Source of the DNA: Corynebacterium aurimucosum ATCC 700975
Lineage (GTDB): Bacteria > Actinomycetota > Actinomycetes > Mycobacteriales > Mycobacteriaceae
Assembly: GCF_000022905.1 (NCBI RefSeq)
Contig: NC_012590.1
Coordinates: forward strand, 868,001-932,000
Direction: 5' to 3'
DNA length: 64,000 nt
The translations under genes were made by a program, and so were the position numbers. Below are positions 45,134 to 53,431 of the stretch, piece by piece (the stretch's first letter is position 1; every line of letters begins with the position of its first letter). The notes under the pieces are model-generated. The model saw only the letters and a list, made by a program, of their open reading frames with translations. It had not been told where the DNA came from and searched no databases.

Positions 45134-46369
45134 ATGATGACTGCCGTGCCGATCATTCTCGTAATCGTGTTGTGGCTCTTCATCCTCGCCCCGTTGCTTT
45201 TGCGTTCGCAACGCCCGATGAGCCATACAGGTGAGGCCTTTGAAGAGACCCGCGTGCTCTTCGAAGGCGATTCCGGCTCCGTGCCGGGCCGTCGCAAGCC
45301 GCGCTTGGGTAAGGAAGATATCCGCATGAGTTCCCAGGCAGAGGCGCAGGCTGGTGCTGAGGAGGCAGACTACGAGCTGGTCGAGGCCGAAGGAGTCAGC
45401 GAGGATTCACAATCCGGCCCTGTTGAGACCGCTGCGACTGATGCTGCCGAGCAGCCAGATGTCGCCGACACTATTGACGGCGAAGTTGTTGAGGCTGAAG
45501 ATGCGGAAGAGGATTTCGAGCTAGCAGCGGAACCTGAGCATGATGCCAACAAAGAGCACGACCTCGATAATGACATCGAGAGCGTTGAATCGAACGCTGC
45601 CGAGGTTTTCACGGTTCCAGCCAACGCTAGTGTCGCAGAGGATGCCTACGGCTTGGATGACGCCTATACCTCTCCGGTCGATTTGATGTACCCGGGAGCT
45701 ATTGACTCTCTGGGCCAGACGCCGGAGGACTTTAACGCCGAGGAAACAGACGGCGCTGATGATGCTCCGGAGCCGGAAGAGACCACAGCGGTTGACGGCG
45801 AGAGCATTGATGTCGCAGAAACGAACTCTGCGGACGCTGAAACCAATGGCAGCGATACCGAGCTCTCCGCGGAAGAGCTTGCCTTTGCGCAGCGCCGTCT
45901 TGGCCGCGGCGGCTGGGATCCTGTGAAGGAGAAGGAGGCTTCGGCCACGCGTTACCAGCGCCGCCAGCGCACGCTCATTGGCCTAGCCGTGGCAGTGGTC
46001 GCAACGGTATGCCTGGGCATCGTCGTGGGCGGTTGGACCTGGTGGTTGGCGGGCATCGCTGGTGTTGTGACCACGGTCTACCTGGTGGCGCTGCGCGCCC
46101 AGGTACGCCGCGAGCAGGAGCTACTTCGTCGCCGCGTCTACCACCTGCGCCGTGCGCGCCTGGGTGTGCGCAACGCGGAAAATCCTGCTGAGTCGCTGCC
46201 GCCAAACCTGCGCCGGCCGGGCGCCCTCATCTTGGAAATCGATGATGAAAGCCCGGATTTTGATTACCTTCCGGTGTACTCGGAGGATGATTCCGACGGT
46301 GGTTTCGACGGCCCCCATCCTTCCCCGCGCCAGCGGCGTGATGATCTCGCGGCACGGCGAGTCGGTTAA
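45134..46369 (+). CDS. glpR: GlpR-like membrane receptor with long acidic region
   Basis: 411 residues. TM1 sits at the extreme N-terminus (about 3-24, TAVPIILVIVLWLFILAPLLLR). A long acidic, disordered stretch (about 75-265, rich in E, D, A and V) leads to two close TM helices (about 280-325, LIGLAVAVVATVCLGIVVGGWTWW...). The end is basic and then acidic (RRRVYHLRRARLGVRN... DDDS). Position two genes after glp and this layout match GlpR, the Glp receptor at the corynebacterial division site. ATG 45134 is chosen, with GGGA 9 nt upstream; GTG 45119 is an alternative. Confidence 0.78.
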   Translation: MMTAVPIILVIVLWLFILAPLLLRSQRPMSHTGEAFEETRVLFEGDSGSVPGRRKPRLGKEDIRMSSQAEAQAGAEEADYELVEAEGVSEDSQSGPVETAATDAAEQPDVADTIDGEVVEAEDAEEDFELAAEPEHDANKEHDLDNDIESVESNAAEVFTVPANASVAEDAYGLDDAYTSPVDLMYPGAIDSLGQTPEDFNAEETDGADDAPEPEETTAVDGESIDVAETNSADAETNGSDTELSAEELAFAQRRLGRGGWDPVKEKEASATRYQRRQRTLIGLAVAVVATVCLGIVVGGWTWWLAGIAGVVTTVYLVALRAQVRREQELLRRRVYHLRRARLGVRNAENPAESLPPNLRRPGALILEIDDESPDFDYLPVYSEDDSDGGFDGPHPSPRQRRDDLAARRVG

Positions 46370-46409
46370 GTGGCACGCGAGTGTGTCTTGTGCCTAAGCG
46401 CGCTGAGCG

Positions 46410-47027
46410 CTAGGCCGACCACACTCCCGAGCTCCCGCGGCGATGTGAGCCCAGAAGGTGGGCATCCACCATCCCGATGGCCGTCATGAGGGAAAAGCAG
46501 GTCACTGGGCCGACGAACTTGAACCCGGCCTTCTTCAAAGCCTTGGACATGTCCAAGGCTTCTTTTGTGTATTTCGGGATATCTTCTTCGCTTTCCGGCG
46601 CGATGGTTTCTTCAGGCAAGAAGCTCCATAGGAATTCGTCCAACCCGCCCTGCTCGCGCAAGGCCACCGTGGCTCGTGCGTTAGCGAGCACCGCGTTGAT
46701 TTTGAGGCGGTTGCGAATAATTCCTGGATTGTTCATTAAACGCTCGACTTCCTCCTCACCAAAGCTGGCCAGAAGGTCCGCATCAAATCCCACGAAAGCA
46801 GTGCGGAAAGCATCACGCTTGCGCAGTACGAGCTCCCAGCTCAGCCCCGCCTGGAAGCCTTCCAGGCAGAGGCGTTCCAGCAGCGCGGATTCTTCGTGGA
46901 CAGGCATGCCCCATTCGGTGTCGTAATACTCCTTGAGCAGTGGGGAAGTCATTGCCCACGCCGGGCGGCCAAGCCCTGTCGCGTCATAAACAAGTCTCGT
47001 ATCGTTTGCCATTTGTGTACTAGTCAT
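46410..47027 (-). CDS. tag: DNA-3-methyladenine glycosylase I
   Basis: Removes 3-methyladenine from alkylated DNA. 205 residues, HhH-fold Tag family: LKEYYDTEWGMPVHEESALLERLCLEGFQAGLSWELVLRKRDAFRTAF, NPGIIRNRLKINAVLANA, KALKKAGFKFVGPVTCFSLMTAIGMVDAH. The usual N-terminal zinc-binding Cys/His pair is replaced by a different start, but the C-terminal GSHRRG is present. Convergent with glpR and 24 nt after ogt, with which it forms an alkylation-repair pair. MANDT at 47012 is an alternative start. Confidence 0.93.
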   Translation of the reverse strand: MTSTQMANDTRLVYDATGLGRPAWAMTSPLLKEYYDTEWGMPVHEESALLERLCLEGFQAGLSWELVLRKRDAFRTAFVGFDADLLASFGEEEVERLMNNPGIIRNRLKINAVLANARATVALREQGGLDEFLWSFLPEETIAPESEEDIPKYTKEALDMSKALKKAGFKFVGPVTCFSLMTAIGMVDAHLLGSHRRGSSGVWSA

Positions 47028-47051
47028 GCCTTTTTAGACTCTAAAACTTAC

Positions 47052-47555
47052 TCATTGGTTCCCCGCTTCGTGCTCCAGCAGTAGCCGTTTTGCAGCAACT
47101 CCCCCGCGGTAAGACCCCAGACCGCCGCTTGCTGGTACGACCCGGTGGCAGGGCACCACGATCGGCAGAGGGTTGCTGGCACAGGCACTGCCTGCGGCGC
47201 GAGCAGCTTGGGGGCTCCCAGCCGCAGCGGCAAGGCGTGAATAGGTCCAGTGCTCACCGAAGGGGATATCACGAAGCGCGCGCTGTGCTCGGTCGCGGAA
47301 GGTTTCAGGAGAAGGAGGGACGTCGAGAAGCAGCTCGAAGTCTCGCCGCGTGCCGGCGAAGTATTCGGTGATCTGTTGGGTGGCCGCGACAAGAACTTTA
47401 ACGCTCGGCCAGGTGCTATCTGAGCGATCGGTGAGGCGTCGCAGGCCGCTGAGATTTGGGGATTCGTCAGGGAAATACACCTGCGATAAGCCTCGCGCGG
47501 AGCCCACGAGAGTGAGGCGGCCGAGGGGAGAGTCCAGTGAGGTCCACACGTGCAT
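47052..47555 (-). CDS. ogt: methylated-DNA-protein cysteine methyltransferase
   Basis: Suicide enzyme that takes the methyl group from O6-methylguanine onto its own cysteine. 167 residues; active site IVVPCHRVVPASGGLGSYRGG. Helix-turn-helix region YSRLAAAAGSPQAARAAGSA with the Arg finger; N-terminal ribonuclease-H-like domain (about 1-75). Followed by tag on the same strand. No Ada-type regulatory domain is attached, so its control is not visible from this gene. Confidence 0.95.
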   Translation of the reverse strand: MHVWTSLDSPLGRLTLVGSARGLSQVYFPDESPNLSGLRRLTDRSDSTWPSVKVLVAATQQITEYFAGTRRDFELLLDVPPSPETFRDRAQRALRDIPFGEHWTYSRLAAAAGSPQAARAAGSACASNPLPIVVPCHRVVPASGGLGSYRGGVAAKRLLLEHEAGNQ

Positions 47556-47596
47556 GCTGGGCGGGAGTCCTTTCGGAGAGAGGTGGCCATCCAGGG

Positions 47597-47602
47597 TAGT
47601 CT
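47597..47602 (+). promoter_or_regulatory. -10 box TAGTCT for leaderless doxX
   Basis: TAGTCT, 7 nt, then the ATG at 47610. Confidence 0.55.
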
Positions 47603-47609
47603 ATGAACC

Positions 47610-48023
47610 ATGAATAGACCCGCCGTACGCGATGCCGCGCTCCTGATCTTCCGCGCGGTACTGGGAGTCATCTTCGTGGCGCACGGTGTAGACAAGATGT
47701 TTTTTAGCGGAATGGATGAAATAACCGGGCAGTTTTCCGCACTTGGTGTCCCGCAGCCGCATACCTCGGCGTACTTGGCTGCTTTCGCGGAAATGCTGGG
47801 AGGGGCGGCGCTGGTCGTAGGCCTGCTCACCACCTTTGTCGCGGGTGCTTTGGCTCTCCTGATGGCCTGCGCATTGTATTTCGTGCACATGGGCAATGGC
47901 CTTTTTGCAGCCGATGGTGGCGTCGAGTATCCGCTGGTTCTCATCGTGTCGTTGCTTATGATTGTCGTCTTTGGCTCCGGCCGGGCCAGTGTGGATGGGG
48001 TGTTGAGCCGTGCTGACGCATGA
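47610..48023 (+). CDS. DoxX-family membrane protein
   Basis: 137 residues with four TM helices and the DoxX pattern: RDAALLIFRAVLGVIFVAHGVDKMFFSGMDEITGQFSALGVPQPHTSAYLAAFAEMLGGAALVVGLLT at the front, then ALALLMACALYFVHMGNG and a last helix LVLIVSLLMIVVFGSG. DoxX proteins in actinobacteria take part in membrane redox or thiol defence with partner proteins, but this one has no such partner next to it. It overlaps the next gene by 14 nt. Confidence 0.88.
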   Translation: MNRPAVRDAALLIFRAVLGVIFVAHGVDKMFFSGMDEITGQFSALGVPQPHTSAYLAAFAEMLGGAALVVGLLTTFVAGALALLMACALYFVHMGNGLFAADGGVEYPLVLIVSLLMIVVFGSGRASVDGVLSRADA

Positions 48024-48699
48024 GCAGGTGCAGGCGGCGATTTCCGCACAGCTCGATGGGGAAGCTCCGCAGCTCTCACCGGACGTCATTGAAGCGCACG
48101 TGTCGGGATGCCCCGAGTGCGCGGCTTTCCGAGATAAGGCGGCAGCCCTAACACACTCGTTGAGCCTCGTGGAACCGGCTGGCGTTCCGCCGCAAGACCT
48201 GTCTGAGGTCATCCTCGCCGGCGTGGAGCCGGAATGGCAGCGCGCTTCCAGCACGCGGCAGGCGTCGCTGACGTTGGCGCGAGTATCCCTGGGGGTGTTG
48301 GCTCTGGTGTTTTTGGTGTGGGCGGTCGTGGTCGTCGTTAGTGCCTCAGGCTTGACCACCTTATCGAGCGAAGGAACCCTCGCGGAAGGGGCTGACCCAG
48401 GGCGCGCACACCTGCTGATGGAGGCTGCGGCGCTGCGTTTCGGTTTAGCAAGTGGCTTGGCTTTTGCGGCATGGCGCCCCGCCTCGGCACCTGGATTGTT
48501 GCCGGTAGCGTGCACGATGTTCGCGTTCCTGTGTGGTTTTACCATGCGCGATTTTGCCCTGGGCAGCGTCGCCGCGGGGCAGGTTTATATCCTCATCGGC
48601 ACGGGCTTGGCCACCGCCAGCTTGGGCTGGGCCTGGGCGGCGGACCGGGGATTCCTGCTGCGGGATGTTTACCGGACGTTGTCCGCTAGCCCGCGTTAG
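48010..48699 (+). CDS. membrane protein with zf-HC2-like (anti-sigma-type) N-terminus
   Basis: 229 residues. The N-terminus (LTHEQVQAAISAQLDGEAPQLSPDVIEAHVSGCPECAAFRDKAAAL) has the H-x3-C-x2-C pattern of zinc-binding anti-sigma domains, and the linker then leads to about five TM helices (from about 90 on). No sigma-factor gene adjoins, so the partner is unknown or the domain has another role. The GTG start lies inside the end of doxX (14-nt overlap), so translation is coupled. The stop codon overlaps the stop of the convergent pmt gene. Confidence 0.78.
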   Translation: MLTHEQVQAAISAQLDGEAPQLSPDVIEAHVSGCPECAAFRDKAAALTHSLSLVEPAGVPPQDLSEVILAGVEPEWQRASSTRQASLTLARVSLGVLALVFLVWAVVVVVSASGLTTLSSEGTLAEGADPGRAHLLMEAAALRFGLASGLAFAAWRPASAPGLLPVACTMFAFLCGFTMRDFALGSVAAGQVYILIGTGLATASLGWAWAADRGFLLRDVYRTLSASPR

Positions 48700-50309
48700 G
48701 ACCAAGACGGCAGCCACATCATGGAGCTGTTCCACGAATCCGGGATGAGGTAGCCATAAAGAATCGGGGAGAAGTAGGCGAACATCGCCACCACGAGTGC
48801 GGCGTAGCACACGGTGAGGAAGGTGCCCAACGGCATCGCGGACCCAAAGAGTCCTGTGAGCCAGCGCCATTGCAGAACACGGCCGCGCCCAATCATTTGC
48901 CCCAAAGTCAGAGATATCAGCACGATGACAAACGGGATGAAAGCCGTGGCATAGAAGAAGTACATCTGGCGGTCGAAAACGGCCAGCCAAGGCAGGAATC
49001 CCGCCGCTGCACCCACGAGCGGGATGAGGAAGGCGCGGTTGCGGCGAACGAGCAGGGACCACAAGCCCCACAGCACTGCCGGGATGACCAGCCACCAGAT
49101 GGCGGGAGTACCAAAGAGGTACAGCATCTTGCGGCAAGAGCCGCCGTCCCCGCAGGAGATGTCCGTGGCGGAGTAGTAGAGGATAGGGCGTGCAGCCACC
49201 AGCCAAGCCCACGGCTTGGAATCCCAGGGGTGGCTGTGCCCACCGGAGGTGGTCAAGGAAGCGTGAAACTCCAACACGGAAGAGTGGTAGTAAAACCAGC
49301 CGGCGAGTGGCTCGGGGAGGTGGAGCAGCCAGGAGCCCTCTTCAATCGTGCCGTCTACCTTGGCGTGGCGGTAAACAGCGGTTTCATCAGCGAACCACGC
49401 ACGCCAGGACCAGGTGTACAGTGCCACAGGAACCGCAACGATGGAGGCGAGGGCCGCTGGTGTATCGCGTACCAGCGTGCCCACGATGTAGCGGCGCACG
49501 CCATACAGACGGCGCAACGCGAGGTCCGAGAAAACGCTCATCAGACCGAAGAACATGATGTAGTACAGGCCAGACCACTTGACCGACAACGTCAGCCCCA
49601 GGAAAACGCCGGCCGTAAAACGCCACCACCGGAACCCAAAACGGGGGCCGAAGTCGGAGTCACCCATCGTTCCCGACACGAAGGCGGCCTGGAGGCGTTC
49701 ACGCATCTGCTGGTGATCCCGCGCCAAAGCCCATGCGGCGGCGACCACAAAGAAGACTTGGAAGATGTCGAGCATTCCGAATTTGGAGGCCACGAGCAGT
49801 ACACCATCGCACACGGCGAGCAGGCCAGCCAGGAATCCCACCTGCCACGAACCAGACAAGCGGCGGGCCAGCGCCATGGTGAGCATTACTGTGCCCACAC
49901 CAAAAAGCGCGGCCATGGCCCGCCATCCCAGTGGGGTATAGCCGAAAAGCGCTTCTGATATCGCAATGATTTGCTTGGCCAGCGGCGGATGGACAACCAA
50001 GCCGTAGCCCGGATTAGATTCAATACCGCCTAGGAAAAGGTTGTGCCAGCTGGTGACCATGTCCCAGGCCTGCGGCACGTAGTGTTTCTCATCGAAGACG
50101 GGTGTGCCTTCAGAAACCGGTGCAGTTAGACCAATGAATCGTGTGAGAAAAGCTAAGACACCAATGATCGCGGTGCTGATCGTGTCGGCCCGGGTCCAGG
50201 TGTAGGGCCGCGGGGCAGGCGGAGCCGGCCGGGTATGGGCGCCACGCGCGGCGGAGAGGCGCGTGCGCTTGCGGCGCCCAGATCGATCTGTAGGGGTTGC
50301 GATACTCAC
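48696..50309 (-). CDS. pmt: protein O-mannosyltransferase
   Basis: Polytopic enzyme of 537 residues that transfers mannose from polyprenyl-phosphate-mannose to Ser/Thr of exported proteins; in C. glutamicum Pmt is needed to glycosylate Rpf2 and others. The first outer loop carries the catalytic Asp-Glu in VFDEKHYVPQAWDM, and HPPLAKQIIAISEALFG follows. About 11-12 TM helices run to the end; a SATDISCGDGGSC loop and WWLVIPAVLWGLWSL are typical. The start GTG at 50309 is preferred because a TAGACT -10 is exactly 7 nt upstream; the frame stays open to a TTG at 50336. Divergent from rsmI. Substrate Rpf2 is also encoded in this window. Confidence 0.93.
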   Translation of the reverse strand: MSIATPTDRSGRRKRTRLSAARGAHTRPAPPAPRPYTWTRADTISTAIIGVLAFLTRFIGLTAPVSEGTPVFDEKHYVPQAWDMVTSWHNLFLGGIESNPGYGLVVHPPLAKQIIAISEALFGYTPLGWRAMAALFGVGTVMLTMALARRLSGSWQVGFLAGLLAVCDGVLLVASKFGMLDIFQVFFVVAAAWALARDHQQMRERLQAAFVSGTMGDSDFGPRFGFRWWRFTAGVFLGLTLSVKWSGLYYIMFFGLMSVFSDLALRRLYGVRRYIVGTLVRDTPAALASIVAVPVALYTWSWRAWFADETAVYRHAKVDGTIEEGSWLLHLPEPLAGWFYYHSSVLEFHASLTTSGGHSHPWDSKPWAWLVAARPILYYSATDISCGDGGSCRKMLYLFGTPAIWWLVIPAVLWGLWSLLVRRNRAFLIPLVGAAAGFLPWLAVFDRQMYFFYATAFIPFVIVLISLTLGQMIGRGRVLQWRWLTGLFGSAMPLGTFLTVCYAALVVAMFAYFSPILYGYLIPDSWNSSMMWLPSWS

Positions 50310-50316
50310 CCGGAAG

Positions 50317-50322
50317 AGTCTA
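50317..50322 (-). promoter_or_regulatory. -10 box TAGACT for leaderless pmt
   Basis: TAGACT on the minus strand, 7 nt, then the GTG at 50309. This decides the start among several in-frame codons. Confidence 0.6.
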
Positions 50323-50347
50323 GCTTGCATGTGCAATGCTGGGGAGT

Positions 50348-51196
50348 ATGAGTCTTCAGCTTGAACCCCTGCCTCGCGGTGTCATCCTCGCCGCCACGCC
50401 GCTGGGAAATCCCGGTGATGCTTCCGCCCGTCTCATGCAGGCTTTGGGCCACGCAGATGTGATTGCCGCGGAAGATACTCGCCGTGTACGCAATCTGGCC
50501 CAGGCATTAGGAGTAGAAATCCGCGGCAAGGTGGTCTCCAACTTTGACCACAACGAAGAAGAGCGCTCGCGCACGCTGGTTGCCGCTGCCCGGACAGGAA
50601 CTGTACTTGTCGTGTCGGATGCCGGTATGCCGCTGGTTTCTGATCCGGGACACTCCATCGTGACCGCCGCCGTGGAGGCGGGCGTGCCGGTGACGTGTTT
50701 CCCCGGGCCCTCGGCGGTGCCGACTGCTCTCGCCCTGTCGGGCTTAGGAGTAGGCCACTTTCTCTTCGATGCCTTCCCACCGCGCAAGCCCGGCCCGCGT
50801 AAGGCGTGGCTGGAGTCCTTGGTGGGGGAGCAGCGCGCTATTGCTTTCTTTGAGTCCCCGCACCGCTTGGCGCAGACGCTTGGCGACGCCTCTGAGATCC
50901 TCGGCGCCGACCGTCGCGCTGCAGTCTGCCGCGAGCTGACGAAGACATACGAGGAGATTAAGCGCGGTTGCTTGGGCGAGCTTGCCGAATGGGCGCAAGA
51001 GAATGCGCGGGGTGAAATCACCGTAGTCATCGAGGGCGGTGATGCCGCACCCGTGTCGTTGGAGACCCTTGTGGAGCAGGTCCGCGCAGAGGTAAAACGG
51101 GGCGTGCGGGCCAAGGATGCCTGCAAGCAGGCCGCCGCGGGAACGGCGTGGTCTAATCGTGAGCTTTATGATGCCTACCTTGCTGCCCGTGGCTGA
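50348..51196 (+). CDS. rsmI: 16S rRNA 2'-O-methyltransferase RsmI
   Basis: SAM-dependent methyltransferase for C1402 of 16S rRNA. 282 residues of the tetrapyrrole-methylase fold: VILAATPLGNPGDASARLMQAL, VIAAEDTRRVRNL, FDHNEEERSRTLV, VVSDAGMPLVSDPGHSIV, FPGPSAVPTALALSG, FPPRKPGPRKAWL and FFESPHRLAQTL. The C-terminal helical part ends with AWSNRELYDAYLAAR. Start at ATG 50348, with GGGGAG 2-7 nt upstream; the longer frame from 50336 overlaps the divergent pmt region. 39 nt separate its start from that of pmt. Confidence 0.95.
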   Translation: MSLQLEPLPRGVILAATPLGNPGDASARLMQALGHADVIAAEDTRRVRNLAQALGVEIRGKVVSNFDHNEEERSRTLVAAARTGTVLVVSDAGMPLVSDPGHSIVTAAVEAGVPVTCFPGPSAVPTALALSGLGVGHFLFDAFPPRKPGPRKAWLESLVGEQRAIAFFESPHRLAQTLGDASEILGADRRAAVCRELTKTYEEIKRGCLGELAEWAQENARGEITVVIEGGDAAPVSLETLVEQVRAEVKRGVRAKDACKQAAAGTAWSNRELYDAYLAARG

Positions 51197-51501
51197 GCTG
51201 CATGAATAAGAAAAAGTGATGACCGTCTCTTTTGTGGCAATCGTTATGGCATCGTTATGTCGCTCGGTGTGGCCGTGGCATGCGCAGTAGGGGAGCTATA
51301 CCTCCGAAAAGCCTCCGAACAAGCTGGCAAGCTGCACAGTTGCGGTACACGTTTAGCAGCTGTAGTGGAATAACGGTCGCACCAAGAAGCTCGTGACAGC
51401 CGGTTGAGGAACGCTATATGCCCGAAATACATGTGGCGAATAGTCTTTTTGTTTCTGATTTAGTTTGACTAGTTGATGAGACAGCACCAAGGTCGGTAGG
51501 T
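51197..51501. other. 305-nt betP promoter region
   Basis: Two perfect ATCGTTATG copies lie at 51240-51248 and 51251-51259 (11-bp period). TAGTTTGACTAG near 51463-51475 is the AT-rich stretch most likely to hold the -10. No gene is seen; the 62-codon minus-strand frame lacks coding features. Confidence 0.55.
51240..51259. promoter_or_regulatory. candidate MtrA-type direct repeat upstream of betP
   Basis: ATCGTTATG-GC-ATCGTTATG, two direct repeats 11 bp apart. The same pattern, GTTA..G.ATCGTTAT, occurs before rpf2 at 58980-58996. In C. glutamicum both genes are controlled by MtrA, which binds direct repeats. Confidence 0.55.
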
Positions 51502-53343
51502 ATGACAGACTCGACTAATTCAGACAATGTGAAGGACACGGAGGTGTCTTCGGCTGCCTCTCAAGGACAGAGCTCGCCGGCTGCGGTGGAAGAATACCGC
51601 ACTGTCGACGAGCGCCTCGAGGCATCTTCAGCCACGAGCCAGCTCCAGGACATGCTCACCAACAAGGCGTTCGATCCTGCGGCTGAACCTGCACCAGTTG
51701 AGGAACAAGAAAACGACGAGTACGGGCCCGGTGGCATCGATTCGCCGATCGACTGGACCATCGTGGGAATCGCCGGCCTGCTCGTTGCCGCCTTTGTGGC
51801 ATGGGGCTTGGCCGCTCCAGAGAGCTTTGCCACCTTCTCCAGCAATGCTCTGAGCTTCGTGGTGAATAACTTTGGTTGGGCCTATGTCCTCTTCGGAACA
51901 GTCTTCGTTATTTTTGTCATCTGCATTGCTGCCTCTAAGTTTGGCACTATCCGCTTGGGCAAGATCAACGAAGAACCGGAATTCTCCACGGTCTCTTGGA
52001 TCGCGATGATGTTCGCTGCCGGCATGGGCATCGGCCTGATGTTCTACGGCGCTTCCGAGCCGCTCAACTACTTTAAGAACGGCGTTCCGGGCCATGGTGA
52101 GAATGAGGTAGGAACCTCAATGGCCACGGCCATGTTCCACTGGACCCTGCACCCATGGGCCGTGTACGCCATCGTGGGGCTTGCCATCGCTTATTCCACC
52201 TTCCGTATTGGCCGCAAGCAGTTGTTGAGCCAGGCTTTCGTGCCGCTCATTGGCCAGCGCGCTGCGGACGGTGCCGTGGGCAAGATCATTGACATCTTGG
52301 CCATCTTTGCCACTGTTTTTGGTACTGCTTGTTCGTTGGGTCTGGGTGCCATGCAGATTCAGGCAGGCCTGCAGGCCTCCGGAATTATTGAGAACCCCAC
52401 GCAGAACGTCGTCATCGGCATCGTTCTCGTGCTGACCTTGGCCTTCATCCTGTCGGCCATGTCTGGGGTGGGCAAGGGCATTCAGTACCTTTCCAATGCC
52501 AACATGATTCTGGCGGCTCTGCTGGCCATCTTCGTGTTCATCTTTGGCCCCACGGTGTCGATCCTGAACCAGATTCCGGGTTCCATCGGTAACTACCTGG
52601 CGAACTTCACTGAGATGATCGCTCGTACTGCTGAGTCTGACAACGGAACTGCCGGTGAGTGGCTGTCGACGTGGACCATCTTCTACTGGGCTTGGTGGGT
52701 TTCCTGGTCGCCGTTCGTGGGCATGTTCCTCGCTCGCATTTCCCGCGGTCGCTCCGTCCGCGAGTTCTGCGTTGGCGTGCTTCTTGTCCCGGCTGGTGTC
52801 TCCACCGTGTGGTTCGCCATCTTCGGCGGTACCGCTATCCACATGGAGCAGAAGGGTAACTCCATCTCTGGTGAGTCTGCTGAGCAGGAACTGTTCAACC
52901 TTCTGCAAAACCTTCCCGGCGGCTTCATTGCGGGTATCGTTGCGGCACTGCTGCTGGCTACGTTCTTCATTACGTCGGCCGACTCGGCGTCGACAGTCAT
53001 GGGCTCGATGTCTCAGTCCGGTGCCACCACTGCCAAGCCGTGGCTGTCCGCGGCATGGGGTGTGCTCACTGCGGCTGTGGGCCTGACCTTGCTGCTGTCG
53101 AGCGAGGATGCCCTGTCGAACCTGCAGAACGTCACCATCGTGGCAGCGCTGCCATTCCTCTTCATCCTCGTTGGCCTCATGTTCGCTATTTTTAAGGACT
53201 TGAGCAACGATGTGATTTACCGCGAGTACCGTGAGTCCCAGGCCTTCCAGCGCAAGTTGGCGCGTGAGCGTCGCCTGCACCGCGAGTTCCAGCGCGAGCA
53301 GGCCTACAAGGCCCGCCGTCGCCAGCACAGTCACAAGCACTAG
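51502..53343 (+). CDS. betP: glycine betaine/sodium symporter BetP
   Basis: Osmosensing BCCT carrier of 613 residues that imports glycine betaine with Na+ and is activated by cytoplasmic K+ in hyperosmotic stress. Polar, acidic N-terminal extension (about 1-80), then 12 TM helices. The Gly-rich unwound TM3 reads [17 protein letters not shown], and the TM8 signature [22 protein letters not shown] contains the aromatic substrate box. The C-terminal helix is Arg-rich ([26 protein letters not shown]), the known osmosensor. The length is slightly over that of C. glutamicum BetP. A 12-bp hairpin terminates it. Confidence 0.95.
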   Translation: MTDSTNSDNVKDTEVSSAASQGQSSPAAVEEYRTVDERLEASSATSQLQDMLTNKAFDPAAEPAPVEEQENDEYGPGGIDSPIDWTIVGIAGLLVAAFVAWGLAAPESFATFSSNALSFVVNNFGWAYVLFGTVFVIFVICIAASKFGTIRLGKINEEPEFSTVSWIAMMFAAGMGIGLMFYGASEPLNYFKNGVPGHGENEVGTSMATAMFHWTLHPWAVYAIVGLAIAYSTFRIGRKQLLSQAFVPLIGQRAADGAVGKIIDILAIFATVFGTACSLGLGAMQIQAGLQASGIIENPTQNVVIGIVLVLTLAFILSAMSGVGKGIQYLSNANMILAALLAIFVFIFGPTVSILNQIPGSIGNYLANFTEMIARTAESDNGTAGEWLSTWTIFYWAWWVSWSPFVGMFLARISRGRSVREFCVGVLLVPAGVSTVWFAIFGGTAIHMEQKGNSISGESAEQELFNLLQNLPGGFIAGIVAALLLATFFITSADSASTVMGSMSQSGATTAKPWLSAAWGVLTAAVGLTLLLSSEDALSNLQNVTIVAALPFLFILVGLMFAIFKDLSNDVIYREYRESQAFQRKLARERRLHREFQREQAYKARRRQHSHKH

Positions 53344-53380
53344 TTAGCATCTTGCTCTGGTGCGCGAGCATTTCTTCCTT

Positions 53381-53414
53381 ACACCCCCTCACTGCATTGC
53401 CGGTGAGGGGGTGT
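53381..53414 (+). terminator. terminator hairpin after betP
   Basis: ACACCCCCTCAC (53381-53392) pairs perfectly over 12 bp with GTGAGGGGGTGT (53403-53414). It directly abuts the metS -10 box, so it also covers the metS -35 region. Confidence 0.75.
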
Positions 53415-53418
53415 TCGA

Positions 53419-53424
53419 TAGAGT
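53419..53424 (+). promoter_or_regulatory. -10 box TAGAGT for leaderless metS
   Basis: TAGAGT, 7 nt, then the ATG at 53432. Confidence 0.6.
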
Positions 53425-53431
53425 AGGGGCC

